A DNA stretch of 64,000 nucleotides from Dechloromonas sp. ZY10. GTDB lineage: Bacteria > Pseudomonadota > Gammaproteobacteria > Burkholderiales > Rhodocyclaceae. The position numbers and the translations under genes were made by a program. Below are positions 55,373 to 64,000 of this stretch, in pieces (within the stretch, counting starts at the first letter, position 1; each line of letters starts with the position of its first letter). The DNA is taken from positions 399,001 to 463,000 of the forward strand of contig NZ_CP144212.1 in assembly GCF_041378895.1 (NCBI RefSeq), written 5' to 3'. Under the pieces are notes generated by a model. The model worked only from the letters and a program-made list of their open reading frames with translations. It was not told the DNA's origin and searched no databases.

Positions 55373-56746
55373 TCAATGCCGGCTGCCGGGCTTGGCCGGG
55401 CGGCGCGGCGCCTGTGCCAGCGGTTGCGGGTCGAGGACGCCGACGGTCAGCGTATCGTCGATAAAATATTTGCGGGCAGCCGCCTGGATGTCTTCGGCGC
55501 TGACCTGCTGCAGCTTTTCCAGCATCTTTTCGATGCCTTGCCAGGGCAGGTTGGCAGCCTCGGTCTGGCCGATTTCCATCGCCTGGCCGAACATCGAATC
55601 CTTCTTGTAAATCTGCTGCGCCAGCAACTGGGCGCGCGCCCGCTTCAGCTCAGCCGGGCTCACGCCATCCTTCTGGATGCGGGCGATTTCGCTGCGGATC
55701 GCGGCTTCCAGATCGGCGATGCTGCGTCCTTCCGACGGCGTGCCGGTGATGTAGAGCATGCCCGGGCCGCGGGCGCTGCCGTCGTAGCCGATATCGACCG
55801 AGAGCGCGACCTTGTCCTCGCGCACCAGCTTCTTGTTGAAGCGGGCGGCGTCGTGGCCGTCGAGTACGGCGGTCAGCATGTCCAGCGCGTAAGGGTCGCG
55901 GTCGCGCTCGATGTCGCGCAGGACCGGCGCCTTCCAGCCCATGATCAGCGCCGGCAGTTCGGCCGGGGCCTTGACGCTGACCCGGCGGATGCCTTCCTGC
56001 GCCGGCTCGCTCTGCGGCCGGCGCAGCGGCAGCGGGCGGCTTTCGAGCGCGCCGTAGTGCTGCTCGGCGAGGGCGAAGACCGCCTGGTGATCGACGTCGC
56101 CGGTGATCACCACGTAGGCGTTGTTGGGCATGTACCAGGTGTCGTACCAGGCCTTGGCATCGGCGGCGGTCATGTTTTCCAGGTCATTCATCCAGCCGAT
56201 GATCGGCCGGCGGTAGGGGTGGGCCTGGAAGGCGGCGGCGTTCATCTGCTCGAACAGCTTGGCTTGCGGATTGTCGTCGGTGCGCATCCGACGCTCTTCC
56301 ATCACCACCTTGATCTCCTGCGCGAATTCCTGGGCGTCGACGTTGAGATGGCGCATCCGGTCAGCTTCGAGCGCCATCATTTCGGGCAGCTTTTCTTTTG
56401 GCACCTGCTGGAAGTAAGCGGTGTAATCGCGGCTGGTGAAGGCGTTGTCGCGGCCGCCGGCAGCGGCTACCCGCTTGTTGAATTCGCCGGGGCCGACGCT
56501 CGGCGTGCCCTTGAACATCATGTGTTCGAGCACGTGGGCGACGCCGGACTGGCCGTCGACCTCGTCCATGCTGCCGATCCGGTACCAGACCATCTGCACC
56601 GCGGTCGGCGCCCGGCGGTCTTCCTTGACGATCACCCGCAGGCCGTTCTTGAGCGTGGTTTCAAAGGGGTTGGCGAACACCGTGGCCGGGGCTGCGGCGG
56701 CCAGGATCAGGGCGAGAGCTACGGGGCGGAGGGAGCGCGGCAACAT
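55373..56746 (-). CDS. M16-family zinc peptidase, catalytic subunit
   Basis: The 457-residue protein has a signal peptide (about 1-25) and an N-terminal catalytic domain with VAHVLEHMMFKGT (inverted zinc motif HxxEH) and a distal Glu in the EADRMRHLNVD region. The second domain is also M16-like. The ATG at 56744-56746 (MLPRSLRP) starts the signal peptide; the longer frame to 56827 is not needed. It is paired with the non-catalytic protein downstream and is divergent from ftsY across about 249 bases. Confidence 0.94.
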   Translation of the reverse strand: MLPRSLRPVALALILAAAAPATVFANPFETTLKNGLRVIVKEDRRAPTAVQMVWYRIGSMDEVDGQSGVAHVLEHMMFKGTPSVGPGEFNKRVAAAGGRDNAFTSRDYTAYFQQVPKEKLPEMMALEADRMRHLNVDAQEFAQEIKVVMEERRMRTDDNPQAKLFEQMNAAAFQAHPYRRPIIGWMNDLENMTAADAKAWYDTWYMPNNAYVVITGDVDHQAVFALAEQHYGALESRPLPLRRPQSEPAQEGIRRVSVKAPAELPALIMGWKAPVLRDIERDRDPYALDMLTAVLDGHDAARFNKKLVREDKVALSVDIGYDGSARGPGMLYITGTPSEGRSIADLEAAIRSEIARIQKDGVSPAELKRARAQLLAQQIYKKDSMFGQAMEIGQTEAANLPWQGIEKMLEKLQQVSAEDIQAAARKYFIDDTLTVGVLDPQPLAQAPRRPAKPGSRH

Positions 56747-56995
56747 GGTGGGTTCGGTCTTTGCGGAGATAAGTGTTCCAAGGGGCGGCGAAAAGAGCAG
56801 CGGGAGGGGGCAGGCGGGCTTTCCCAAGGGGCTTTCTGTTAGAATTCAGGCCTGTTTTTGCAGCCATCCGGGCGGCATCTTAGCCGCTTGCCGCGAGCCT
56901 GTCAGCCCGTCCGGCGGTTGCTCGAATGCTTTCTCCGGCCGGCCTTGTCAGCCTGCTTTGCCAGTATTACCAGCCCACTTTCGACTGCGTCCACC

Positions 56996-58021
56996 ATGTT
57001 CAGTTTCCTCAAGAAAAAAATCGCCGGCGAACCGGCAGCCGAAGCACCGATCGTCGCCGAAAGCACGCCAGCCGCTGCACCGGTCGCAGCGCCGGCCGTC
57101 GAAGCCGCCGCCGCGCCTTCCTGGCGCGAGCGCCTGTTCAAGGGCCTGGCCAAGACCCGCGCCCAACTCGGCGGCAAGCTCAAGTCGCTGTTCTCGCGGG
57201 GCAAGGTCGATGACGAGTTGCTCGAAGAACTGGAAACCCTGCTCCTGACCTCCGATGTCGGGATCGAGGCAACCACCCACCTGCTCGAAGAGCTCAAGGC
57301 GCGCGCCAAGCGCGACAAGCTCGACACCCCGGAGGCGATCCAGAAGGCCCTCTCCGACGCGCTGCATGACACCCTGCTGCCGCTCGAACAACCGCTCGAC
57401 GTGTCCGGCCACAAACCCTTCGTGATCATGATTGCCGGGGTTAACGGCGCCGGCAAGACGACCTCGATCGGCAAACTGGCCAAGTACTTCCAGAACCAGG
57501 GCAAGAGCGTCCTGCTGGCCGCCGGCGACACCTTCCGCGCCGCCGCCCGCGAGCAATTGCAGACCTGGGGCGAGCGCAACAGCGTGACGGTGATCGCGCA
57601 GGAGTCCGGCGACCCGGCGGCGGTGATCTTCGACGCCATTTCGGCGGCCAAGGCGCGCGGCATCGACATCGTCCTCGCCGACACTGCCGGCCGTCTGCCG
57701 ACCCAGCTGCACCTGATGGAGGAAATCGCCAAGGTCCGCCGCGTGATCCAGAAGGTCGACCCGAGCGGCCCGCACGAAACCCTGCTCGTGCTCGACGCCA
57801 ATATCGGCCAGAACGCGCTGCAACAGGTCAAGGCCTTCGACAAGGCGATCAACGTCACCGGCCTGGTGGTGACCAAGCTCGACGGCACCGCCAAGGGCGG
57901 CGTGATCGCCGGCATCGCCCGCCAGTGTCCGAAACCGATCCGCTTCATCGGCGTCGGCGAACAGATCGACGACCTGCGCCCCTTCGTCGCGCGCGATTTC
58001 GTCGATGCGCTGTTTGAGTAG
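56996..58021 (+). CDS. ftsY: Signal recognition particle receptor FtsY
   Basis: FtsY docks SRP-ribosome complexes at the membrane for co-translational insertion. The 341-residue protein has an acidic/Ala-Pro-rich N-terminal part, shorter than in E. coli, then an N domain (from about residue 40) and a G domain with GVNGAGKTTSIGKLA, DTFRAAAREQL, DTAGRLPTQ and TKLDGTAKGG. The ATG at 56996 (MFSFLKKK) is chosen, as it matches the family N-terminus; the longer frame runs through non-coding leader. ftsE follows after 78 bases. Confidence 0.97.
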   Translation: MFSFLKKKIAGEPAAEAPIVAESTPAAAPVAAPAVEAAAAPSWRERLFKGLAKTRAQLGGKLKSLFSRGKVDDELLEELETLLLTSDVGIEATTHLLEELKARAKRDKLDTPEAIQKALSDALHDTLLPLEQPLDVSGHKPFVIMIAGVNGAGKTTSIGKLAKYFQNQGKSVLLAAGDTFRAAAREQLQTWGERNSVTVIAQESGDPAAVIFDAISAAKARGIDIVLADTAGRLPTQLHLMEEIAKVRRVIQKVDPSGPHETLLVLDANIGQNALQQVKAFDKAINVTGLVVTKLDGTAKGGVIAGIARQCPKPIRFIGVGEQIDDLRPFVARDFVDALFE

Positions 58022-58099
58022 GGGTTTTAGGATCGAGGATTCAGTGGGGGAGGGGGTTTCCCCTCTAGCGCCTAACATCTAATGGCTACCAGCTAAAAA

Positions 58100-58750
58100 A
58101 TGATCGTTGCCAGCAACCTGACCAAGCGCTACCCCGGTGGGCTGCAGGCCCTGCACGACGTCAGTTTCGAGATTTCGGCGGGTGAAATGGTCTGCGTGAC
58201 CGGCCATTCGGGGGCCGGCAAGACGACGCTGATCAAGCTGATTTCGACCATCGAGGCGCCGACTGCCGGCAGCTTGCTGGTCAACGGCCAGAACCTCGCG
58301 GCTTTGCGTCGCAGTGCATTGCCGTTCATCCGGCGCAATTTCGGCCTGATCTTTCAGGACCAGAAGCTGCTGTTCGACCGCAGCGCACTGGAGAACGTGT
58401 TGCTGCCGCTGGAAATCGTCGGCCTGCCTTACCGCGAGGCGGTGCGCCGGGCGCAGGCGGCGCTCGACAAGGTTGGCCTGCTTGAACGCGCCAAGGCCAA
58501 CCCGGTGGCGCTGTCGGGCGGCGAACAGCAGCGGCTGGCGATTGCCCGGGCGGTGGTCAACCGGCCGGCGGTGCTGGTCGCCGACGAGCCGACCGGCAAC
58601 CTCGACGCCGAATCGGCGGAGCAGATCTTCGCCATTTTCGAATCCTTCCACCAGGTCGGCGTCACCGTCGTGATCGCCACCCACGACCTCGGCTGCATCC
58701 GCCGCTTCGAGCCCCGGGTGCTGCGTCTCGACCACGGGAGGCTGCTATGA
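58100..58750 (+). CDS. ftsE: Cell-division ABC transporter ATPase FtsE
   Basis: FtsE with FtsX controls peptidoglycan hydrolases at the septum. The 216-residue ATPase has Walker A GHSGAGKTT, a Q-loop in IFQDQKLLF, signature LSGGEQQR, Walker B VLVADEPTGNLD and the H-loop ATHD. The ATG at 58100 has no strong Shine-Dalgarno. It overlaps ftsX by 4 bases (ATGA), showing coupling. Confidence 0.97.
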   Translation: MIVASNLTKRYPGGLQALHDVSFEISAGEMVCVTGHSGAGKTTLIKLISTIEAPTAGSLLVNGQNLAALRRSALPFIRRNFGLIFQDQKLLFDRSALENVLLPLEIVGLPYREAVRRAQAALDKVGLLERAKANPVALSGGEQQRLAIARAVVNRPAVLVADEPTGNLDAESAEQIFAIFESFHQVGVTVVIATHDLGCIRRFEPRVLRLDHGRLL

Positions 58751-59646
58751 ACTCCTGGCTGGCCCAGCATCAGGCCGCTTGCGGCCGCGCTGTCCGCCGC
58801 CTGCTGGCGGCACCGCTCAATACCCTGTTGTCGCTGCTGGTGATCGGCATTGCGCTGACTATTCCCGCCTTCGGCTATCTGGTCCTCGACAGCCTGCGCC
58901 AGTTGGGGCATGGCGCCGCCGGCGCCCAGCAGGTCAGCGTCTTCATGCAGCTTGATGCAAGCAAGAAGGATGTGAGCGAGATCGAGGCCCGGCTGCAGGC
59001 AGCGGCCCCCGGCCGCTGGCGTTTCGTGCCGCGCGACGAGGCCCTGGCGCGGCTCAAGGGCAACGAGGGGATGGCCGAAATCGTCGCCAGCCTGCCGCGC
59101 AACCCCTTGCCCGATGCCTTCGTGGTCGAGCCGCCGAACCCGGCGCCGGAGGCGCTGGAAGTGCTGAAGAAGGAAATCTCCGGCTGGCCCCGGGTTGAAC
59201 ACGTGCAACTCGATTCGGCCTGGGTGCGGCGCTTCGACGCCTTCATCCGGATCGGCCGGCTGGCGCTCGGAATGCTGGCGGCGGTATTCGCCGCCGGGCT
59301 GGTGGCGGTGACCTTCAACACCATCCGTCTACAGGTGCTCGGCCACGCCGCCGAGATCGAGGTGGCGCGGATGATCGGTGCCACTGACGCCTTCATCAGC
59401 CGCCCCTTCCATTATTTCGGTGCCTTGCAGGGTGCGGCCGGCGGCCTGCTCGCGGCCTTGCTGGTGGCGCTCGGCCTGGCCCTGCTGGCCGCCCCGGTCG
59501 GCGAACTGGCGGCGCTCTATGGTGCCCAGTTTGCGCTGCGCACCCCGGGCCTGGCCGAAGTCGCCGCGCTGGTCGGCTGCGGTGGCCTGCTCGGCTGGCT
59601 CGGCGGACAGTTGTCGGTGCACCTGTCGCTGCGCCAGTTCGACTAG
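58747..59646 (+). CDS. ftsX: Cell-division ABC transporter permease FtsX
   Basis: FtsX is the membrane partner of FtsE. The 299-residue protein has a cytoplasmic N-terminal segment, four membrane helices (about 25-47, 172-198, 222-248 and 268-290) and an extracellular loop after helix 1 (about 50-165) that binds EnvC-type activators. FNTIRLQVLGHAAEIEVARMIGATDAFI, split over its motif, is the FtsX/MacB coupling segment. The end is followed by palindromic repeat copy 6. Confidence 0.97.
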   Translation: MNSWLAQHQAACGRAVRRLLAAPLNTLLSLLVIGIALTIPAFGYLVLDSLRQLGHGAAGAQQVSVFMQLDASKKDVSEIEARLQAAAPGRWRFVPRDEALARLKGNEGMAEIVASLPRNPLPDAFVVEPPNPAPEALEVLKKEISGWPRVEHVQLDSAWVRRFDAFIRIGRLALGMLAAVFAAGLVAVTFNTIRLQVLGHAAEIEVARMIGATDAFISRPFHYFGALQGAAGGLLAALLVALGLALLAAPVGELAALYGAQFALRTPGLAEVAALVGCGGLLGWLGGQLSVHLSLRQFD

Positions 59647-59732
59647 CCGCAGCGGGGCGGCGGATGCACCTTTCCGTCGGTTTGACCGCGCCTTTTCGGT
59701 GCTGCTGCGGGCCGCGCTTTTGGCCCATTTTC

Positions 59733-59744
59733 ACGGTCGACCGT
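59733..59744. repeat. Palindromic repeat ACGGTCGACCGT, copy 6
   Basis: The perfect core is preceded by ATTTTC and followed by AAAAG, in the 181-base gap between ftsX and the flavoprotein gene. It is 87 bases past the ftsX stop. Confidence 0.86.
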
Positions 59745-59827
59745 AAAAGCCGGCCTTTTTGCGCCGGGCGCAGGCCTGCACCTGCCGCTGGTGTCTGCCG
59801 GGCTGCCTCGCCGCCGCGAGTTGCCTG

Positions 59828-61456
59828 ATGCAGCGTCGCGATTTCCTTCGCGCCGGTGGTGCCGGCCTCGCCTTCGGGGCTCTGGGCGGGACGCTGGCGG
59901 CGTGCGCCAAAGCCCGACCACCGCTGCCGCCGGGCGAGTTGCTGGGCGGCAATCCGCCAGCTGCGCACCGTCTGCGCAGCGGCGATTTCCCCGCACCCGA
60001 CGAAGTCCGGCAGGTTGGTATTGCCATCGTGGGCGGCGGGGTGTCGGGCATGTCCGCTGCCTGGCAGCTGAACAAGGCCGGGATTGACGATTTCGTCGTG
60101 CTCGAAATGGAATCCGAACCCGGCGGCAATTCGCGCGCCGGCCAGTCGCCGCTGTGCGCCTATCCCTGGGGTGCGCACTATCTGCCACTGCCGGGCAGCG
60201 AAGCGCGGCTGGTGCGCGAACTCCTGGCTGAACTCGGCGTGCTGCAAGGCGACCCCGGCGCCCGGCGCCCGACTTACGACGAGCGTTACCTCTGCGCGAC
60301 GCCGCAGGAGCGGGTTTTTCGCGACGGCTTGTGGGAAGAGGGGCTGTTGCCGCAACTCGGGCTCGATACCGAGGAACGGGCGCAGCAAAGGCGTTTTGCC
60401 GAAACCGTCGACGCCATGAAGCGCCAGCGCGGCCGCGACGGCCTGCGCGTCTTCGCCTTGCCGCTGGCGCTGGCCAGCCGCGACCCGGCTTGGCTGGCGC
60501 TCGACCGGATCAGCTTTGCCAGCTGGCTGAAGGCGCAGGGTTTCACCGCGCCCAGCCTGCACTGGCTGGCCAATTACGCCTGCCGCGACGATTACGGGTT
60601 GGGCCACGGCGAGACCTCGGCCTGGGCCGGGCTGCATTATTTCGCCTGCCGCAACGGCGAGGCAGCCAATGCCGCCGGCGATTGCGTGCTGACCGCGCCG
60701 GAGGGTAACGCCTGGCTGCTGCGCGGGCTGGCTGCGCACGCCGCCGGGCGGATCGTCACCGATGCGCTGGTGTGGCGGATCGACGAGGAAAAAGGTGGGT
60801 TCACGGTCGACTGCCTGTGTGGCGAAAAATCCCGCCGCTATCACGCCAGAAAGCTGCTCTGGGCGGCTCCGGCCTTCGTCCTGCCGCACGTCTGGCGCAA
60901 CGCCCCGGGGCCGCTCAAGGCCGCCGCCGGCAGCGGCGACTACGCGCCCTGGCTGGTCGCCAACCTGCACCTCGACCGCCTGCCGCAGCAACGCCACGGC
61001 GCCGCGCCGGCCTGGGACAACGTCCTCTACGAGGGCGTCGGCCTTGGCTATGTCGATGCCACGCACCAACTGCTGCGCCGGCACCACGGCGCCAGCATCT
61101 ACACCTACTACCGGCCGCTGAACGAACTCGCCCCGGCAGCGGCCCGCCAACTGCTGCTGAACACCTCGCAAGCCGCCTGGGCCGAGAGCATCCTCGGCGA
61201 ACTGGAGCGGGTTCACCCCGACCTGCGCGAAGTGGTCAGCCGCCTCGACGTGATGCGCTACGGCCACGCCATGCGCCGCCCGCTGCCGGGCAGCCTCTTC
61301 GCCAGCCCCCGGCAAACCCTGCTCGCCTTTCGCCATCCCCGCCTGGCGCTGGCCCATGCCGACCTGTCCGGCATTTCCCTGTTTGAGGAAGCGCAATACC
61401 GGGGCGTGCAGGCGGCGCGGCAGTTACTGGGGCGGGGTGGGGTGGTGATGGGTTGA
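59828..61456 (+). CDS. Tat-exported FAD-dependent oxidoreductase (amine-oxidase-like)
   Basis: The 542-residue protein begins with a Tat signal (RRDFLRAGG at residues 3-11) that ends in LAAC, Cys about 27, so it is probably a Tat-exported lipoprotein. The dinucleotide fold is IAIVGGGVSGMSAAWQL (about 63), and the second Gly-rich part is ESEPGGNS, both of the flavin amine oxidase type. There is a Trp/Tyr-rich C-terminal half, but no clear family of substrate. In other bacteria, as recalled, such proteins neighbour membrane-type SpeE genes. The ATG at 59828 is chosen for the signal; the frame upstream to 59759 is not convincing. It is codirectional with ftsX. Confidence 0.85.
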   Translation: MQRRDFLRAGGAGLAFGALGGTLAACAKARPPLPPGELLGGNPPAAHRLRSGDFPAPDEVRQVGIAIVGGGVSGMSAAWQLNKAGIDDFVVLEMESEPGGNSRAGQSPLCAYPWGAHYLPLPGSEARLVRELLAELGVLQGDPGARRPTYDERYLCATPQERVFRDGLWEEGLLPQLGLDTEERAQQRRFAETVDAMKRQRGRDGLRVFALPLALASRDPAWLALDRISFASWLKAQGFTAPSLHWLANYACRDDYGLGHGETSAWAGLHYFACRNGEAANAAGDCVLTAPEGNAWLLRGLAAHAAGRIVTDALVWRIDEEKGGFTVDCLCGEKSRRYHARKLLWAAPAFVLPHVWRNAPGPLKAAAGSGDYAPWLVANLHLDRLPQQRHGAAPAWDNVLYEGVGLGYVDATHQLLRRHHGASIYTYYRPLNELAPAAARQLLLNTSQAAWAESILGELERVHPDLREVVSRLDVMRYGHAMRRPLPGSLFASPRQTLLAFRHPRLALAHADLSGISLFEEAQYRGVQAARQLLGRGGVVMG

Positions 61457-61643
61457 GAGGGCGGGCCTTTTGCGGGGGCTGAGTGTCGATGGCTGGTAGG
61501 GTTCTTGGTGGTGCCTGCTTGTGACTCGTGGTGGAAGTTGGCAGGCTTTGAAAGCCGACGCTCAGAAATGTGGGGGTACCGGTGCCTTGCGGCTTTATTG
61601 CGCAGTATCCGCTGGCGCAGGGTTGATGCGTTTTTTAGAGCAT
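61457..61643. other. Non-coding stretch, start of eroded region
   Basis: Nothing with convincing coding character is seen here. Base composition drops towards AT relative to the flanking genes, and no repeats or terminators stand out. Confidence 0.5.
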
Positions 61644-62060
61644 CTATTTCTTTCTCGCCCGGCTAGACGCGGATTTATCTTTTGGTGTGTCAATAACTGC
61701 AAGCATCGCTGCTCGCCCCCCCCCTTTCTGATTTGCTTCAAGTTCCTTCTTTAGCAACGCTACCGACTGTTGTCCTGCGCCAATCCAACCGACTCTCGCA
61801 AGCTGGATGAACTCGGTATTGTTTAAGTAACGTGGGCAGTTGTGATAACCGACGGACAGCCCCCCTTTTACTCCAATGGCCTCAGGAACAGTGAGAAACT
61901 CCCTCAGGTGCGGTGCTGGCAATGTAATTCCAGGGACCAAGCTGTCGTCACGGGCATTTGGGCGGAATTGTCCGCAAAACTTGAAGTAGAAAGGTTCATC
62001 GTTGAGGCGATAACTCCAGACGGTGGGCGTGTCTGGAATTTTGTGTAAACGGGGTTTGAG
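61644..62060 (-). pseudogene. Remnant open frame, 5'-truncated protein of unknown family
   Basis: One minus-strand frame is open for 139 codons including the stop (TAA at 62061-62063 upstream, stop at 61644-61646). Only the last 98 residues follow a possible TTG start at 61940. The whole frame has protein-like composition, including VWSYRLNDEPFYFKFCGQF upstream of the TTG, LREFLTVPEAIGVKGG and TEFIQLARVGWIGAG, with no usable ATG. This looks like a gene that lost its 5' end. Base composition is lower in GC than the neighbours. It has no recognisable family. Confidence 0.5.
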
Positions 62061-62063
62061 TTA

Positions 62064-62148
62064 CAGGTTGTTCATCCGGTCTTCGAGCTGGATGCAGTTT
62101 GATATAACGCTGGCAGGCTAGGAGATAGCGTCTTTCCCACGCCACCAC
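62064..62148. other. Intergenic stretch without a gene
   Basis: A short frame, ending NCIQLEDRMNNL on the minus strand (stop at about 62061), is seen but not supported as a gene. Otherwise the stretch shows nothing. Confidence 0.4.
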
Positions 62149-62187
62149 AAAAAAACGCGGCCCCGGTTTTCCGGTGGCCGCGTTTTT
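62149..62187 (-). terminator. Terminator of the LivJ-like gene
   Basis: A 12-bp stem, AAAAACGCGGCC (62151-62162) and GGCCGCGTTTTT (62176-62187), carries an inner CCGG/CCGG pairing with a TTTT loop. It lies 39 bases past the stop. On the minus strand it ends in a T run. Confidence 0.88.
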
Positions 62188-62225
62188 GCGGGAGCTTCTG
62201 CCGTGGCGGAGGCAGGGGGGCGGGC

Positions 62226-63347
62226 TTAGTTAAGCACTTGCCACTTGCCGTTGCCGAACTGGTTCAGGGTGATCCCGCCGTTCTTGTTGTCGCCCTTGGT
62301 GTCGAAGGCGACCGTGCCGGTGACGCCCTTGAGAGTGACTTTCTGCAGCTGCGGCAGGTACTTGGCCGGTTCGACCGAGTTGGCCAGCTTCATGGCCTCG
62401 ATCAGCATGTTGGCCGAGTCGTAGGCGTACGGGGCGTAGAGCTGGACATCGACGTTGAAGGTCTTCTTGAAGCGGGTCTTGAACTCGGTGCCGCCGGGCA
62501 TCTTCTCGGCCGGGATGCCGGCTTGGGTGCAGTACACGTTCGGGCTCAGCGCTTCGGCGGCGAGCTTGAGCATTTCGCTGGTACATACGCCGTCGCCAGA
62601 GAGGAACTTGACGTTAAGGCCGAGTTGCTTGATCTGTTTCAGCATTGGCGCACCTTGCGCATCCATGCCGCCGTAGAAGATCGCATCCGGTTGCTTGCTC
62701 TTGATCCGGGTCAGCAGCGCGGTGAAGTCGACCGCCTTGTCGTTGGTGTACTCGCGGGCGACGACCTGAACGCCGAATTTTTTCAGGTTTTCGGCCAGCG
62801 TGTCGCCGAGGCCCTGGCCGTAGGCGGTGCGGTCATCGACGATGGCGATGGTCTTGGCCTTGAGCACGGTGGCGGCGTACTTGGCCATCGCTTCGCCCTG
62901 CTGGAAGTCGTTGGCGATGACGCGGTAGGCGGTCTTGTAACCCTGCTGGGTCAGCTTGGGGTTGGTCGCCGACGGGGTGATCGCCGGGATGCCGGCCTGT
63001 TCGTAGATCATCGCGGCCGGAATCGCGGCGCCGGAGGTGACGTGACCGACCACGCCCTTGGCCCCGGCATCGGCGATACGCTGGGCGACGATGGTTGCCT
63101 GGCGGGGATCGGCCTGATCGTCTTCGCTCATCAGTTCAAAACGGACTTTCTGGCCGTTGATGACCACGCCCTTGGCGTTGGCATCGTCGAGCGCCATCCG
63201 GGTGGCGTATTCCTCATCCTTGCCGATATGGGCAATCGGGCCGGTCAGCGGGCCGGCAAAGCCGATCTTGACCACGGTCTGGGCGGCGGCCGGTTGGACG
63301 GCGGCCAGGCTGCCCAGGCTGGCGAGCAGCAGAGCGATTTTTTTCAT
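62226..63347 (-). CDS. livJ: Branched-chain amino-acid ABC transporter substrate-binding protein (LivJ/LivK type)
   Basis: The 373-residue protein has a signal peptide (about 1-22, cut after AAA). The periplasmic binding domain (type 1 fold) shows VVKIGFAGPLTGPIAHIGKD near residue 24, DDQADPRQATIVAQRIAD, ATNPKLT, IVDDRTAYGQGLGD and AIFYGGMD. It captures Leu, Ile, Val or related solutes for a LivHMGF transporter. None of the other liv genes is in the window, so the rest must be elsewhere. It is divergent from an Lrp-type gene. Confidence 0.95.
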   Translation of the reverse strand: MKKIALLLASLGSLAAVQPAAAQTVVKIGFAGPLTGPIAHIGKDEEYATRMALDDANAKGVVINGQKVRFELMSEDDQADPRQATIVAQRIADAGAKGVVGHVTSGAAIPAAMIYEQAGIPAITPSATNPKLTQQGYKTAYRVIANDFQQGEAMAKYAATVLKAKTIAIVDDRTAYGQGLGDTLAENLKKFGVQVVAREYTNDKAVDFTALLTRIKSKQPDAIFYGGMDAQGAPMLKQIKQLGLNVKFLSGDGVCTSEMLKLAAEALSPNVYCTQAGIPAEKMPGGTEFKTRFKKTFNVDVQLYAPYAYDSANMLIEAMKLANSVEPAKYLPQLQKVTLKGVTGTVAFDTKGDNKNGGITLNQFGNGKWQVLN

Positions 63348-63437
63348 CTTGTTTCCTTGGTTATCTGGTGTGGAACCGGAGCGCCGTAAGGGCGGCCGGA
63401 AGCTGCAATTGTTCTGCAGTTGCCGGTAAATTTTATT

Positions 63438-63460
63438 GCCAATATCAAAGCTGTATTGGC
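63438..63460. promoter_or_regulatory. Candidate Lrp-type operator
   Basis: GCCAATA (63438-63444) and TATTGGC (63454-63460) are perfect inverted repeats with a 9-base AT-rich spacer, in the 155-base gap between livJ and the Lrp gene. The flanking sequence is AT-rich. Confidence 0.45.
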
Positions 63461-63502
63461 TATTTGTGCAATATTGTTAACTTTTGGCTCAATTTTTAAA
63501 CG

Positions 63503-63982
63503 ATGGTTGCAGACTCTTCCGAGCTGGTGCTGGATTCGGTTGACCGCGAAATCCTGCGTCTGTTGCAGAAGGACGGACGGATGTCCAACGTTCAACTGGC
63601 GGAGCAGGTTAACCTCTCGCCGCCGGCCTGCCTGCGCCGGGTGCAGCGGCTGGAAGCCAGCGGCGTGATCGCCGGTTACGTGATGCTGGTCGACCCGCGC
63701 CGGGTCGGCAAGAAAACCAGCCTCTTCGTCGAAATCACGCTGCAGAGCCAGAGCGAGGAAGCGGTCAGCGCTTTTGAAAAAGCGGTCATTGGCTGCCCCG
63801 GCGTGATGGAGTGCTATTTCATGGCCGGCGACGTCGACTACCTGCTGCGAGTACTGGTCAACGACCCCGAGGACTACGAATTCCTCTACCGTCGCCACCT
63901 CTCGCGCCTGCCCGGCGTCGCCCGGATCAAGAGCAACCTGGCGCTGCGCAGCGTCTCGCGGCGGACCGAGGTGGAGTTGTAG
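63503..63982 (+). CDS. Lrp/AsnC family transcriptional regulator
   Basis: The 159-residue protein has an N-terminal winged helix-turn-helix (DREILRLLQKDGRMSNVQLAEQVNLSPPACLRRVQRLE, split over its helices, about 12-50) and a C-terminal RAM domain with an effector-binding beta-sheet (VMECYFMAGDVDYLLRVLV). Its position, divergent from livJ, suggests control of that gene and of itself by leucine or a related ligand. It could equally act on distant genes. Confidence 0.93.
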   Translation: MVADSSELVLDSVDREILRLLQKDGRMSNVQLAEQVNLSPPACLRRVQRLEASGVIAGYVMLVDPRRVGKKTSLFVEITLQSQSEEAVSAFEKAVIGCPGVMECYFMAGDVDYLLRVLVNDPEDYEFLYRRHLSRLPGVARIKSNLALRSVSRRTEVEL

Positions 63983-64000
63983 GGGGCTGTGGCTGCCGCT

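Noticed and set aside
61842..62048. 68-codon plus-strand frame ending VWNFV
   Set aside because: It lies opposite a longer minus-strand frame with better composition and has no start signal.

Overview
The window is about 64 kb of high-GC, tightly packed bacterial chromosome with no CRISPR array, no intact insertion sequence and no rRNA. Gene content and order (ntrB-ntrC, a sigma-54-type glnA leader, prs-rplY-pth-ychF beside tRNA-Gln and ispE-lolB, ribBX-ribH-nusB-thiL-pgpA, ftsY-ftsE-ftsX divergent from an M16 peptidase pair-rsmD-coaD-ferredoxin) point to a betaproteobacterium, most likely Rhodocyclales (Dechloromonas/Azonexus-like). That assignment rests on recalled synteny, not on a search. 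Nearly all of the sequence is vertical core genome; only about 61.5-62.2 kb looks like an eroded accessory stretch.

Layout: 0-10 kb holds the end of a chemoreceptor, a hybrid histidine kinase, gluQ, clsB with a YbhP-like hydrolase, nadA, a rhodanese, a cation efflux protein and glnA. 10-19 kb holds a DUF4124 protein, an RND pump with its adaptor, ntrBC and a cyclic-nucleotide-binding EAL protein. 19-25 kb holds birA-coaX and a cluster of DUF350, SPFH-SHOCT, DUF4178, a 47-residue membrane peptide and a protein with a Gly/Cys-rich tail. 25-33.8 kb holds NlpC/P60, tRNA-Arg, a pilin-like protein, HDOD, SapC and HicA-like proteins, the riboflavin/thiamine/nusB operon and two response regulators. 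34-46 kb holds a membrane-anchored spermidine-synthase-like protein, a PAS-GGDEF-EAL protein, the translation and prs block, ispE-lolB-TPR, mutM and a degenerate SRAP protein. 46-64 kb holds a dynamin-like GTPase, a TonB receptor-YfiR-hybrid kinase operon, ferredoxin, coaD, rsmD, M16 peptidases, ftsYEX, a Tat-exported flavoprotein, and a LivJ-type binding protein divergent from an Lrp regulator.

How it fits together: nitrogen control appears self-contained, since ntrB-ntrC lie 5 kb from a glnA leader that carries an NtrC-like dyad and a -24/-12 promoter. Signalling genes are dense: two hybrid kinases, two stand-alone response regulators, two EAL proteins, an HDOD protein and a YfiR operon.

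The most unusual feature is a perfect palindrome, core ACGGTCGACCGT and consensus TTTCACGGTCGACCGTGAAA. It occurs six times in the window, five times between genes and once inside a coding sequence. I cannot match it to a known element. The SPFH/DUF350/DUF4178 cluster with its small peptide is the best candidate for a poorly described protein system.
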